DNA of 64,000 bases. It comes from Arcuatula senhousia (taxonomy: Eukaryota; Mollusca; Bivalvia; Mytilida; Mytilidae). Position 1 is the stretch's first letter; each line of letters begins with the position of its first letter. This document shows, piece by piece, positions 22,601-32,715 of the stretch. The stretch lies in assembly GCA_963971305.1 (NCBI GenBank), contig OZ020313.1, positions 22,827,260-22,891,259 on the forward strand, read 5' to 3'. The notes beneath the pieces are model-generated. The model was given only the letters and a program-made list of their open reading frames with translations. It was not told the origin of the DNA and ran no database searches. Position numbers and translations under genes: made by a program.

Positions 22601-24291
22601 CAAATGTCCTTTTCAACGAAATATTCTGTAGATATGGAGCCCCAAGAACACTTGTTTCTGACAGAGCCCAAAACTTTATGTCAAAACTTGTCCAAGCACT
22701 CTGTGAATTGTTCCAGATAACTAGACATTACACAAGCTCCTACCATCCAGAAACAAATGCTGCATGTGAGCGTATGAACTCCTTCATAGCACAAACATTA
22801 AGAGCATACTGCAATAAAGAACAGACAGACTGGACAAAATTTGTACCTGCAGTAATGATGGCCTACAGATCGACGCCAGCAACACAGTCAACACAATTCT
22901 CACCATTTTTCCTTTTACACTCCCAAGAGATGAGGTTACCAATAGATGTGGCTCTGACACCAAAACCTAATATGGCAAGGGAACCCAGGTTACATCTAAT
23001 GAGAGTTTTGGACCAGCTTAAAATATATAGAGAGGTCGCTACAGAAAATATGAGACAAAAGCAAGTCAAATATACTAATCAACATGACAAGAAAGCAGCA
23101 GAAACAACACTTACAACGGGAAGTCGTGTGTGGTTATACTGCAGCCGAGTACCAAAAGGCAAGTCACCAAAATTACTACAGAAATGGGTAGGACCGTTCA
23201 CAATAATATACACTGGCCCAAATAATACTTTCAAGATAAGGAGGGATTCCACTAGAGTTACAATGAAACCACTAGTTCATGCCAAGCGGTTAAAAGAATA
23301 TCATGACCCAGCTGACAGGCCTGATTATTTCATACCAGAATACCAAGACATTGAACTAAACCCGGAAGAACTAGATGAAGATGATACAAACTTAGAGGAT
23401 ATAGATGTGCAAACGCAAAGTCAAGGCCAGGAAGAGGCACTGATAGATGCTAGTGATCAGGGAACTCAGAATCCAACCCAAACAGTGGACAGAAACCAGG
23501 AACGAGGACAACAGAATGACACAATTCCGACTCAAGTCAACAAGCATCCTCAGCAACAATCAGGAACCAAAGAACAACAGCAAACTGAAGAACAAACTAA
23601 TTCACAACCTTCGAATCACAATAGACCAAAATCTAACAAAAAGAAACAACAACAGTTACCTCCTTACAAAGAGGATGAAATTGAGAAAATATACGAGTAC
23701 AGTCTTTATCAAAACAAACCTATATACAAGGTCAAGATTTCTGGTCAACCAGGAACGTCATGGCAAGATGGGTTTCGAATACCAGAAGGTTTAAAACAAA
23801 ATTTTCACAAGTTGTACAATGCAAAAGGCAAACGTAGAAAAAGACCAGATAACAAAAGGAAATTCTTTGATAAAACACAAAATCAAGTAAATATAATTTC
23901 ACCACCAACACCAAACACAAAAATAGTCAGAGTGTCTGTAGATAGGGATCAGAGAGAGTCAAGATATTTATTGACCAGACCAAATGGTCAACTGTTTAAT
24001 CGATTGTTAATGAGTCATGAACTTCCATGTGATCTTTTTAAAGCATTTATTAAAAGTATAGAACAAGCACAAATTAGTTGCATACACTCCAAAAATCCAC
24101 TAAAACAAAAACATTTTATACCCGTTTCAGAGTATGACATTAGGACAAACAAATTCACACATCATCTAACTCCAAAACATAGGGTAGTGTTACCAGTAGA
24201 TCAATCATCTGCAAACGGAATTCAAATGTTCAAAACCAAGTTAATAGAACATTTTGTTAAGGCAAATGGCCATGTTCCAGGTTTATATTAG
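19624..24291 (+). CDS. Gypsy Pol polyprotein: protease, RT, RNase H, integrase, chromodomain-like tail
   Basis: 1555 aa, uninterrupted. The aspartic protease motif DTGA is at 37-40, only 37 residues from the ATG. The reverse transcriptase spans ~300-520, with YIDD at 469-472 and LDLASGFHQVPL before it. RNase H starts at ~610 (AVDASD at 616, YTDN near 683, ADGLSRR). The integrase has an H2C2 zinc site (~884-925, CEICQQSK), then a D954, D1013, E1049 core (D-D35-E). A Gln/Asn/Glu-rich linker spans ~1250-1345. Residues ~1346-1400 look like a chromodomain (KPIYKVKISGQPGTSW). A further ~150 residues are unassigned. No nucleocapsid knuckle or capsid region is present, which is unusual for a Gypsy element with an otherwise intact frame. 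The product would copy and integrate element cDNA. Particle protein would have to come from another element. Confidence 0.92.
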   Translation: MATSKGTAFIASIKAALENGNKVNIKLGKMHTNALVDTGANISVVNRSMLRKAFNRYDFPSIYESDILNVTGVCNTVHTIAGKVDLSIDVNGLQMAHSFYVLDNVSFLVILGKDFLKAHNAFIDYRDETVSFQNSLTMAPLLSKSKAQKHTTFGKTLNAVTILAKTTCVLPLSVSKLKNNSTVLVEPVQTLHNKNIIGSRSLSCVQDNKVNYNLINPTNQDITFNSNTVIAKIFSHNSQPIFSFNENEKFTKGKTPLEKAEELNINIDKKNLSQDQFIQLKTLIGENRDVFAKDASEIGKTDMHYHTIVTTTDKPVRTQRYSQTPKMRAETEKLIKEMLSNDIIEESMSPYQSSVVLVKKPNGQYRFAVDYRKLNAISEVISWPIPKLDEVVDTIAAAESKIYSVLDLASGFHQVPLDEQTKHKTAFITHQGSYQFKRLCFGLQNAPSTFQMLMTKVLKELNYKIALIYIDDILIFSKNFEEHLYHLKLVFQKLRQAKLTLQPAKCHFAAKEVKYLGHVINEKGIQVDKTKTSAVSEYPVPKTVKQLRSFLGMCAYYKKFIKDYSKICTPLHNLLGKNVHFSWTNEQQQAFDKLKEKLTSAPILAFPNFEKPFTLAVDASDSSIGYVLGQINSNGLEHVIAYGGRALNKREKAWHINHKEGLALVEAIKTYKAYLSNAEFTVYTDNITIRWLDTNRDAQGRLGRWALFLQQFKFKIMHRPGTQNQNADGLSRRIYPEEDEQTEEDDFPAIGSIQATQKRLTSVTFEYAWENKPTVPEILVMDTPADNKDEEIMPNHQTLRQLQQNCEDFAAIINFKKNRLVPETFNQRQANSLVAQANFYEIGKNGILFHIYRERAKGLTPEQSIVRQLCIPKTLRHDVMLSYHDCIAGGAHQGFERNYAALRAKYYWPNMYSDVESYIKTCEICQQSKNSKHQKPVPLRPLPIEDVFSRWHMDFLELPATPEKHRYLLLLVDSYSKWCEAFPLKTMEAKEVANVLFNEIFCRYGAPRTLVSDRAQNFMSKLVQALCELFQITRHYTSSYHPETNAACERMNSFIAQTLRAYCNKEQTDWTKFVPAVMMAYRSTPATQSTQFSPFFLLHSQEMRLPIDVALTPKPNMAREPRLHLMRVLDQLKIYREVATENMRQKQVKYTNQHDKKAAETTLTTGSRVWLYCSRVPKGKSPKLLQKWVGPFTIIYTGPNNTFKIRRDSTRVTMKPLVHAKRLKEYHDPADRPDYFIPEYQDIELNPEELDEDDTNLEDIDVQTQSQGQEEALIDASDQGTQNPTQTVDRNQERGQQNDTIPTQVNKHPQQQSGTKEQQQTEEQTNSQPSNHNRPKSNKKKQQQLPPYKEDEIEKIYEYSLYQNKPIYKVKISGQPGTSWQDGFRIPEGLKQNFHKLYNAKGKRRKRPDNKRKFFDKTQNQVNIISPPTPNTKIVRVSVDRDQRESRYLLTRPNGQLFNRLLMSHELPCDLFKAFIKSIEQAQISCIHSKNPLKQKHFIPVSEYDIRTNKFTHHLTPKHRVVLPVDQSSANGIQMFKTKLIEHFVKANGHVPGLY

Positions 24292-24968
24292 ATAGTAAAG
24301 ATTTTTTTTATACATATCACAGTCATATAAAAAAAATTGTTTTTGTTTAGTTCCTTTCAATATTTTTTTCATAGGGAATATTGCAGTAGTTAATTGTTTT
24401 TTTCAAATGTGCCTCTGAAGTCAAACATCATGTAAGTACAGCTCAGTGTACTGCTTACATTTTTAGGGTGAAACACTGTCTTCAATGAGGTACTGGATGA
24501 TTCTGTACATATCTATATTTTTGGCATAGACAAATTTGGCACCACAAAAATGAGGGTTGGCCTCATCAACCAAACTTCATTTCTTGTGGATCTTTGGAGT
24601 AGGAGTGATGACCCTGCTCTAAAGAACATCAAAAGTTTTACAAATTATTTCTTACAGAAAAAAAAAGCAAGTTAACTTATTACGACAGTGTGAAGCTCTA
24701 TCATTATTTTTTTTTAACTCATATACCATTTATACAAATCTGAAAGATTTTTAAGTGCATATTACATATCCATTTTTTTTTTAAGTTTCATTTTTCTTTA
24801 ATCAGAATAAGTAATCCTATGTCCCAATAAGATTTTTTTTTATTATTATTTATTATGTGTCACATGTGTCAAGGCTGTATCTCAATGCAGAATTCTAAGA
24901 TGTACACTTTTACATCAGATGTAGCAGAGAGTCTCAATTATTTGTCGTTGGCTTACAGTTTCTGCCCA
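24292..24968 (+). other. Gypsy 3' non-coding region before the hairpin array
   Basis: AT-rich with several poly-T runs. No open frame of note, and no gag or env-like coding segment on either strand. Confidence 0.6.
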
Positions 24969-25473
24969 GGAAACTTCAAATATGAGTGGTTCCAAGTTTC
25001 CCTCAGGAAACTTCAAATTAGTGGTTCCAAGTTTCCCCCAGGAAACTTCAAATTAGTGGTTCAGTTTCCCCCAGGAAACTTCAAATATAAGTGGTTCCAA
25101 GTTTCCCCAGGAAACTTCAAATTAGTGGTTCAGTTTCCCCCAGGAAACTTCAAATTAGTGGTTCAGTTTCCCCCTGGAAACTTCAAAGTGTGGTACTTGT
25201 CTCCGCAAGGACAAGTTCAACCTGCAAAGCTTTGGCCTGTAAGCAATGCAGGTTGACAGGAGCGAAAGACAAAATATTAATTGTCTTGTTCTGGCCTGTG
25301 AACGAGGCAATTAATCTGCAGTGCTTTGGCCTGTAAGCACTGCAGGTTAAAAGACATGTCACAAATTGTTTGTTCTGGCCTGTGAGCTACAATTGTGAAA
25401 ATGTATTGTGCGAAAATGCTCCCCCCCCGGAGCATATAGTCTCCATTCCACAAGGGTGACTGTGGTAGGAGAC
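24969..25473 (+). repeat. Array of 13 consecutive hairpins in the Gypsy 3' region
   Basis: Seven tandem units start GGAAACT(T); six close with (A)AGTTTCC (24969-25171), and the last leads into ACTTGTC/GACAAGT (25195-25216). Four hairpins then share the apical loop TGGCCTGT on different stems: 25219-25254 (AACCTGCA/TGCAGGTT), 25276-25315 (16-bp stem with two G-T pairs), 25316-25345 (CTGCAGTGCTT, perfect) and 25360-25397. Two more follow: ATGCTCC/GGAGCAT (25416-25435) and GTCTCC..CCACA/TGTGG..GGAGAC (25439-25473). The array is non-coding and lies about 450 bp before the polypurine tract. Confidence 0.85.
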
Positions 25474-25929
25474 ATTGTGTCTTTTAATTCCATCCAAATA
25501 TGGAATAATCGGTCAGCAGATTGTCAATGCCATGGATGAAATATAAAGACTTAACTAGGATACAACACATGAGGAAGACGTTCCCATGTTATCCTAATAA
25601 TATAATGTGCGACAAGCAATCAAACTTTCAATCAATTATTCAAATGTGTGTTTTTTTCAATAGGACAATGTGTTCATCAGTGATCATGTATGTGTTTCAA
25701 TCCAGAGGACAAGGTGTTCGAATTCATATTCAATGAAAATAGTTCAATTATGGATGTTCAAATAAATGTATTTGCAACATGTACAAATCATATGCAATAA
25801 TATTTACTCATTCGCCTATCAGTTAATGTTTTATTATAATTAGTATGCTTTATTATGTTTTGTTTATTATGTATAAATATTTTGTTAGCATATATTATTC
25901 ATGAATTTTTCGGAGAAAAATTTTTGTGC
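25474..25929 (+). other. Gypsy 3' region after the hairpin array
   Basis: AT-rich, no gene or structure that I can support. It leads into the polypurine tract. Confidence 0.5.
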
Positions 25930-25941
25930 AGGAGGGGAGAA
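25930..25941 (+). promoter_or_regulatory. Polypurine tract
   Basis: AGGAGGGGAGAA immediately before the 3' LTR TG is the expected primer for plus-strand DNA synthesis. It fixes the LTR left boundary. Confidence 0.85.
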
Positions 25942-26103
25942 TGTATGACCAGTGCACAAGGCATTGTGCACTGGAAAATTAAATAATTTCAGTATTAAAT
26001 CTCTCCCTTTTATTTTATTAGTTTCAATATATATTTTTGAATGTTTTTACATTAATTTCATTAAAATTAATTATTTCACTTTTAAATATTTTTAATTTAG
26101 TCA
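25942..26103 (+). repeat. 3' LTR (162 bp)
   Basis: Same length as the 5' LTR, with one base difference seen near the right end. It repeats the 9-bp hairpin (25949-25957 with 25966-25974). Confidence 0.85.
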
Positions 26104-26868
26104 ATTATTTTACTTTTAAATTATTTTCCCACAGACAGACAAATTCTTATGGATTAGTGTAAAATTCTGAGATAAAGGACTCAATCAAGTTCTATTCATT
26201 TTTGACATTAATTCTATTTTAATCTTTTATTGTTGTAATAAGTGTGAAATACCATTAAGGATATAACAGTTGTAAACTGCTAAAATTAAGCTATTGTCAC
26301 TAAAATTCTTATTTACTAGACTGATTAATTATTCTCTTTTATCTAAGTATTTGGTTGTTAAGGATATATTTTGTATTATGTTTTTATTGTTAATCTTAAG
26401 TTGGGAATTTGGATTTGTTAGAGACAGTTAGATATTTATGCTTGAACTAGACAGATGTGTTAAAAAAAAATGTTCTCTCTCTTATTTTCATATAATTCAA
26501 CTTTCATGGACTTATTATTTCTGATATACATGTAATGGATATCCTGCTTTAAGATGAATGTTTGTTACTGTTGATCATGACTTATTTGTAAATATTAAAT
26601 ATATCGTTATTGTTGGAATAGACTTTATATGCTGTTTAAAGATGAACATTCCCAAGTAGAGCTTATTCCCCCACGCACTCAACACCCACAGTGCGTGTCT
26701 GTCCCAGGCAATGAGACAATGACATCAAATTCCATAACCATGCTCAACGCCTCGGTCAGAAATGCAACAGTAATATTGGTTGGCAAAATGATCTTTTAGA
26801 ATATTTTGAAAGAAAACAACAAGATTATAGAAAGGAAAAATAAATAATAATGTACATGTAGCAAAAAA
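26104..26868. other. AT-rich intergenic sequence
   Basis: No gene, RNA or repeat signature that I can support. Confidence 0.4.
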
Positions 26869-27140
26869 GTGTGTGTGTGTGTGTTGGTGTTTAACTCCCT
26901 TTATCAGCACACCTGAGCCATGTAGGGATTTCAGTTTTATTGGAGCAGGAAACCGGAGTACCCGGTGAAAACCACCGACCTTGGACAGGTTTCTGACAAA
27001 CCTAATCACATACAAGTGGGGAAGTACCATTTTATTTAAAAACAAGAAGGACTCAAACACATCCTGAGAGGTGATTGGCTAGTGATCAATATAGTGTGGT
27101 ATTTAAACCAATGCCTTAGACCACTCGGCGACCCATGCCT
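26869..27140 (-). mobile_element. tRNA-derived SINE, minus strand
   Basis: Read on the minus strand, the head GGGTCGCCGAGTGGTCTAAG carries a pol III A box and TGTTTGAGTCC a B box. The body has a segment with CCGGAGTACCCGGTGAAAACC on the + strand that recurs in the copy at 45011. The 3' tail is AACACCAACACACACACAC (a (GT)n run at 26869-26884 on the + strand). It encodes no protein and depends on a LINE for movement. Confidence 0.7.
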
Positions 27141-27650
27141 CTGGAGCAAAAATACATGTACATGTATATATTTGCTAAGTAAATGTATATTAAACCAATT
27201 TACATGAAACTAGAAGACAAGAAAGAAATAGCAAAAAAGCTTTGTATATTTTTGTACTTAGTGGAAACCTCACATTTCAGAATAAACTTTGAAAATTAAA
27301 ATTTGTTTTTCAAACAAGGTGTGCTGATTGATTACTGATGTGACTGAAGTGTATATATATTACTGCAAGTATATGCAGTGCAGAACATGCATGTTATGTA
27401 CATGTACATTGTATATGTACCAAAATTATTTTATGGAAATATTATTTGTACTTAGTACATGTACTGGTGTTATAATACTTATTAAGATATCTTGGATATA
27501 TTAGTACATGTATTTTCTTGAGTTCATGAACATGATAAAAAGGTAATAGTAAAATATTTTTTTTAAGTTTTAGAATTTCATGATCACCTGCAAAGAGTTA
27601 CATTGTATATACATTTTCATTACTTTGTATATACATTTTCATTTTATTTT
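27141..27650. other. AT-rich intergenic sequence
   Basis: Contains TGTACATG-type alternating runs only. No gene is supported. Confidence 0.4.
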
Positions 27651-29291
27651 TAGCTCACCTGGACCGAAGGTCCATGTGAGCTATTACCATCACTTGGCGT
27701 CCGTCGTCGTCGTCTGTCGTCGTCCTCTGTCGTCGTCTGTTAACAATTTTTCAAAAATCTTTTCCTCTGAAACTACTGAACAGAATTTAATGAAACTTGG
27801 TATGAATGATCCTTAGGGTGTCCTGCACCAAACTTGTGTTTCAATTTTTGATCCGTCAAAAAACATGGCCACCGTTACTAAAAATAGACCAGGGGGGTCA
27901 GACTACTGTTTTTGGCTTGTAAATCAAAAAGTATAAGAGATAGATGAAATCTGATGCCACGCTACTGCTTCAAAATCAAAAGTTCTACAAAAGTCTCCAT
28001 AAGGTCAAAGTTGTCAGATGATCCCTAATAGGGGTTACAGCCCCTTAAAGGTGAAAAATAGCATTTTTGCATGTTTTTGGCCTATAGAATGAAAACTATT
28101 GTAGATAGCGAAAAGCTGTTGCTTTCTTAAATGTTCAGCTCATTTAGCTCTACAAAAGTTTCCATAGGGTCAAAGTTGTCAGATGACCCATTAAAGGGTT
28201 ACAGCCCCTTAAAGGCAAAATATAGTGTTTTGGCCTATAGAATGAAAACAATTGCAGATAGAGAAAAGCTGTTGCATGCTAAAATGTTCAGCTCATTTAC
28301 CTCTACAAAAGTCTTCATGGGGTTGAAGTTGGCAGATGATCCTTTATAGGGGTTAAAGCCCCTTAAAGGTGAAAAATAGCGTTTTTGCATGTTTTTGGCC
28401 TATAGAATGAAAACTATTGTAGATAGAGAAAAGCTGTTTCTTGCTTAAATGTTCAGTTCATTTAACTCTACAAAAGTCTCAATAAGGTCAAAGTTGTCAG
28501 ATGACCCCTTATAGGGGTTACAGCCCCTTAAAGGTGAAAAATAGCGTTTTTGGCCTTAAGAATGAAAACTATTGTAAATAGAGAAAAGCTGTTGCTTGCT
28601 TAAATGTTCAGCTCATTTAGCTCTACAAAAGTGTCCATAAGGTCAAAGTTGTCAGATGACCCCTTATAGGGGTTACAGCCCCTTAAAGGCGAAAAATAGT
28701 GTTTTTTGCCTATAGAATGAAATTATTGCAGATAGAGAAAAGCTGTTGCTCGCTAAAATGTCCAACTCATTAAGCTCTACAAAAGTCTTCATAGGGTCAA
28801 AGTTGTCAGATGACCCTTATAGGGGTTGCAGCCCCTTAAAGGCAAAAATAGTGTTTTTGGCTTAAAGAATGAAAACTATTGCAGATAGAGAAAAGCTGTT
28901 GCTTGCTTAAATGTTTAGCTCATTTAGCTCTTCTAAAGTCTCCATAGGGTCAAAGTTGTCAGATGACCCCTTATAGGGGTTACGGCCCCTTAAAGGCAAA
29001 AAATAGTGTTTTTGGCCTATAGAATGAAAACTATTGCAGATAGATTGCTTAAATGTTCAGCTCATTTAGCTCTACAAAAGTCTCCATAGGGTTGAAAATG
29101 TCTGATATCCCCTTATAGGGGTTACAGCCCCTTAGTGTTTTTTGATTATTTAGAATGAAAGCAATTGCAAATAGAGAAAAGATTGTTCATGCTCATAAAC
29201 ATTCAGCTCATTTAGCTATACAAAAGTCTTCATACATGTAGGGTTGACATCAAGACCAGGTGAGCGATTCAGGCTCCTGGGAGCCTCTTGT
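27651..29291 (+). mobile_element. Helentron-like non-autonomous element, family A (copy A3)
   Basis: The head is AGCTCACCTGGACC-GAA-GGTCCATGTGAGCT, followed by a GTCGTC tract. About eight ~155-bp tandem units follow (GTTGTCAGATGACCCCTTAT type), then CAGGTGAGC, a GGCTCC-TG-GGAGCC hairpin and CTCTTGT. No protein is encoded. The different unit count compared with A1 shows expansion or contraction of the internal array. Confidence 0.82.
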
Positions 29292-29589
29292 TTGATTTGT
29301 GGACCAGCCCAACCACTTATTATTAACAAGGTATGTTGATTGATCACATGTAACCACAAAATTTATGAAAACAGGTACTCGATGAATAAATATCCACTAG
29401 CTGTTGTATTTTAAAAAAAAAAAGGTGTGGCTTGTTACAATGTTTTTTATGACAAACTTTTGAATATTTTAAAAGATTATATCGGGGAAGGTGTTATTTC
29501 AATTACAAAAGATTTAAAGGTCATGATCTTATTACAAGTAAAACAAACTCCTACATGTTAAATATTACATTCTTTATGTCAGTGGTTTT

Positions 29590-32500
29590 TAGCTCACCTG
29601 ACCCGAAGGGTCATGTGAGCTATTGTCATCGTTAAGCGTCCGTCGTCCGTCCGTCTGTCCGTCCGTCGTCCGTCCGTTAACTTTTCTTCAAAGATCTTCT
29701 TCTCTGAAACCACTGATGGGATTGCATTGATACTTGGTATACATGATCTTTAGGATGTCCTCTACCAAGTTTGTGAATTATATACATGTCGACCAACCAA
29801 CATGGCCGCCGTTGCTAAAAATAGAACAGGGGGGTCAGACCATTGTTTTTGGCTTATAACTCAAAAAGTTTAAGAGATAGAGAAAATCCGAAGCAACCTT
29901 CCTTGTTCAGCATCAAAAGCTCTACGAATCTCTCCATTGAGTCGAAGTTGTGAAATGACTCCTTATAGGAGTTATTGCCCTTTAATCATCAAAATTGACC
30001 ATTGTTGCAGTTTTTGGACTATATCTTGAAAACCATTAGAGCTAGAGGAAAAGTTAGCATTGCAGAATTGTGTAGCTCATTGAGATCTACAAAAATGATT
30101 TCAGGGTCAAAATTGTCAGATCAGCCGTTTAAGAGTTATTCCCCTTTAACTGTTTTTTCCATTAATTTTAACTGATTTTTAAAAATCTTCTTCTCTGAAA
30201 CCACTGATGGGATTGCATTGATACTTGGTATACATGATCTTTAGGATGTCCTCTACCAAGTTTGTGAATTATATACATGTCGACCAACCAACATGGCCGC
30301 CGTTGCTAAAAATAGAACAGGGGGGTCAGACCATTGTTTTTGGCTTATAACTCAAAAAGTAATAAAAGATAGAGAAAATCCGAAGCAACTTTCCTTGTTC
30401 AGCATCAAAAGCTCTACAAATCTCTCCATTGAGTCGAAGTTGTGAAACGACTCCTTATAGGAGTTATTGCCCTTTAATCGTCAAAATTGACCATTTTTGC
30501 AGTTTTTGGACAATATCTTGAACACCGTTAGAGCTAGAGGAAAAGTTAGCATTGCAGAATTGTTCAACTCATTGAGATCTACAAAAATGATATCAGGGTC
30601 AAAATGGTCAGATCAGCCATTTAAGAGTTATTCCCCTTTAACTGTTTTTAGCTCACCTGACCCGAAGGGTCATGTGAGCTATTGTCATCGTTAGGCGTCC
30701 GTCGTCCGTCGTCCGTCGTCCGTCGTTAACTTTTCTTCAAAGATCTTCTTCTCTGAAACCACTGATGGGATTGCTTTGAAACTTTGTACACTTGATCTTA
30801 AGGATGTCCTCTACCAAGTTTGTGAATTATATACAGGTCGACCAACCAACATGGCCGCCGTTGCTAAAAATAGAACAGGGGGGTCAGACCATTGTTTTTG
30901 GCTTATAACTCGAAAAGTATAAGAGATAGAAAAAATCCGAAGCAACCTTCCATGTTCAGCATCAAAAGCTCTACAAATCTCTCCATTGAGTCGAAGTTGT
31001 AAAACGACTCCTTTTAGGAGTTATTGCCCTTTAATTATCAAAATTGACCATTTTAGCAGTTTTTGGACTATATCTTGAAAACCGTAAGAGCTAGAGGAAA
31101 AGTTAGTATTGCAAAATTGTTAGGCTCATTGAGATCTACAAAAATGATTTCAGGGTCAAAATTGTCAGATCAGCCGTTTAAGAGTTATTCCCCTTTAACT
31201 GTTTTTTCCATTAATTTTAACTGATTTTCAAAAATCTTCTTCTCTGAAGCCATTGAAGGGATTGCATTGATACTTTGTACACTTGATCTTTAGGATGTCC
31301 TCTACCAAGTTTGTGAATTATATACAGGTCGACCAACCAACATGGCCGCCGTTGCTAAAAATAGAATAGGGGGGTCAGACCATTGTTTTTGGCTTATAAC
31401 TCGAAAAGTATAAGAGATAGAAAAAATCCGAAGCAACCTTCCATGTTCAGCATCAAAAGCTCTACAAATCTCTCCATTGAGTCGAAATTGTAAAACGACT
31501 CCTTATAGGAGTTATTGCCCTTTAATCATCAAAATTGACCATTTTAGCAGTTTTTGGACTATATCTTGAAAACCGTAAGAGCTAGAGGAAAAAATAGTAT
31601 TGCAAAATTGTTAGGCTCATTGAGATCTACAAAAATTATTTCAGGTTCAAAATTGTCAGATCAGCCGTTTAAGAGTTATTTTCCTTTAACTGTTTTTTCC
31701 ATTAATTTTAACTGATTTTCAAAAATCTTCTTCTCTGAAGCCATTGAAGGGATTGCATTGATACTTTGTACACTTGATCTTTAGGATGTCCTCTACCAAG
31801 TTTGTGAATTATATACAGGTCGACCAACCAACATGGCCACTGTTGCTAAAAATAGAACAGGGGGGTCAGACAATTGTTTTTGGCTTATAACTCGAAAAGT
31901 ATAAGAGATAGAAAAAATCCGAAGCAACCTTCCATGTTCAGCATCAAAAGCTCTACAAATCTTTCCATTGAGTCGAAGTTGTAAAACGACTCCTTTTAGG
32001 AGTTATTGCCCTTTAATTATCAAAATTGACCATTTTAGCAGTTTTTGGACTATATCTTGAAAACCGTAAGAGCTAGAGGAAAAGTTAGTATTGCAAAATT
32101 GTTAGGCTCATTGAGATCTACAAAAATGATTTCAGGGTCAAAATTGTCAGATCAGCCGTTTAAGAGTTATTCCCCTTTAACTGTTTTTTTTCCATTAATT
32201 TTAACTGATTTTCAAAAATCTTCTTCTCTGAAACCATTGAAGGGATTGCATTGATACTTGGTATACTTGATCTTAAGGATGTCCTCTACCAAGTTTGTGA
32301 ATTATATACACGTCGACCAACCAACATGGCCGCTGTTGCTAAAAATAGAACAGGGGGGTCAGACCATGGTTTTTGGCTTATAACTCGAAAAGTATAAGAG
32401 ATGGAGAAAAACTGAAGCAACTTTTCATATTCAGCATCAAAAGGTCCTTATAGGAGTTATTGCCCTTGAACTGTTTTTTCTATTAATTTAAACTGATTTT

Positions 32501-32628
32501 CAAAAATCTTCTCTGAAACCACTGAAGGGATTGTTTTCCAACTTTGTATACTTGAAAGTTTGTGAAAATTATTCAAGCTTTGGCATAAGAGATCAGGTGA
32601 GCGATTCAGGCTCCTGGGAGCCTCTAGT
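29590..32628 (+). mobile_element. Composite family-A element with two heads and one tail (A4)
   Basis: Head 1 at 29590 and head 2 at 30649 are both AGCTCACCTGACCC-GAA-GGGTCATGTGAGCT followed by GTCCGTC tracts. There is only one tail (CAGGTGAGC, GGCTCC/GGAGCC hairpin, CTCTAGT at 32628). Internal ~470-bp units begin TTTTCAAAAATCTTCTTCTC and carry GACTCCTTATAGGAGTTATT. The first unit set lacks its own 3' end and runs directly into the second head. Confidence 0.8.
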
Positions 32629-32637
32629 TATGTTTTT

Positions 32638-32715
32638 GATATGCCATCTTCCAAAGTACACATAGGTGGGCATATAGTGTTCCAATCTGTTCGTCCGTCT
32701 GTGAATTGGCAACCA
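32638..32715 (+). mobile_element. Truncated Helentron-like head (family F)
   Basis: An ATATGCC...GGGCATAT hairpin is followed by AGTGTTCCAATCTGTTCGTC CGTC, which resembles the family-D head-proximal sequence (AGTGTTCGGGTCTGTTCGTCC). No units or tail follow. It lies 10 bp beyond the end of A4. Confidence 0.35.

Larger units (their letters stand above)
19339..26103 (+). mobile_element. Gypsy-type LTR retrotransposon lacking gag
   Basis: The element is defined by two 162-bp terminal repeats (19339-19500 and 25942-26103) that differ at a single base seen (GCCA versus GTCA), both starting TG and ending CA. One 1555-codon frame carries pol domains, but only 123 bp separate the 5' LTR from its ATG, leaving no room for gag. 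A polypurine tract directly precedes the 3' LTR. I see no TGG-starting tRNA primer site after the 5' LTR (ACAATTTTTTTTAATACC) and no matching 4-6-bp target duplication (ATGAA versus ATTAT). The near-identical LTRs imply a recent insertion. Confidence 0.85.

Noticed and set aside
24855..25256. 133-codon frame with PGNFK repeats after Gypsy pol
   Set aside because: The repeats are the hairpin-forming GGAAACTTCAAA units read as codons. The pattern is explained by nucleotide structure, not protein.
24969..25473. Hammerhead or other known ribozyme
   Set aside because: I found no CTGATGA...GAAA core in the array. The stems are simple hairpins.
27651..29291. CRISPR-like array (regular ~155-bp repeats)
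   Set aside because: The DNA is eukaryotic, the units are contiguous without spacers, and they sit between Helentron-type ends.
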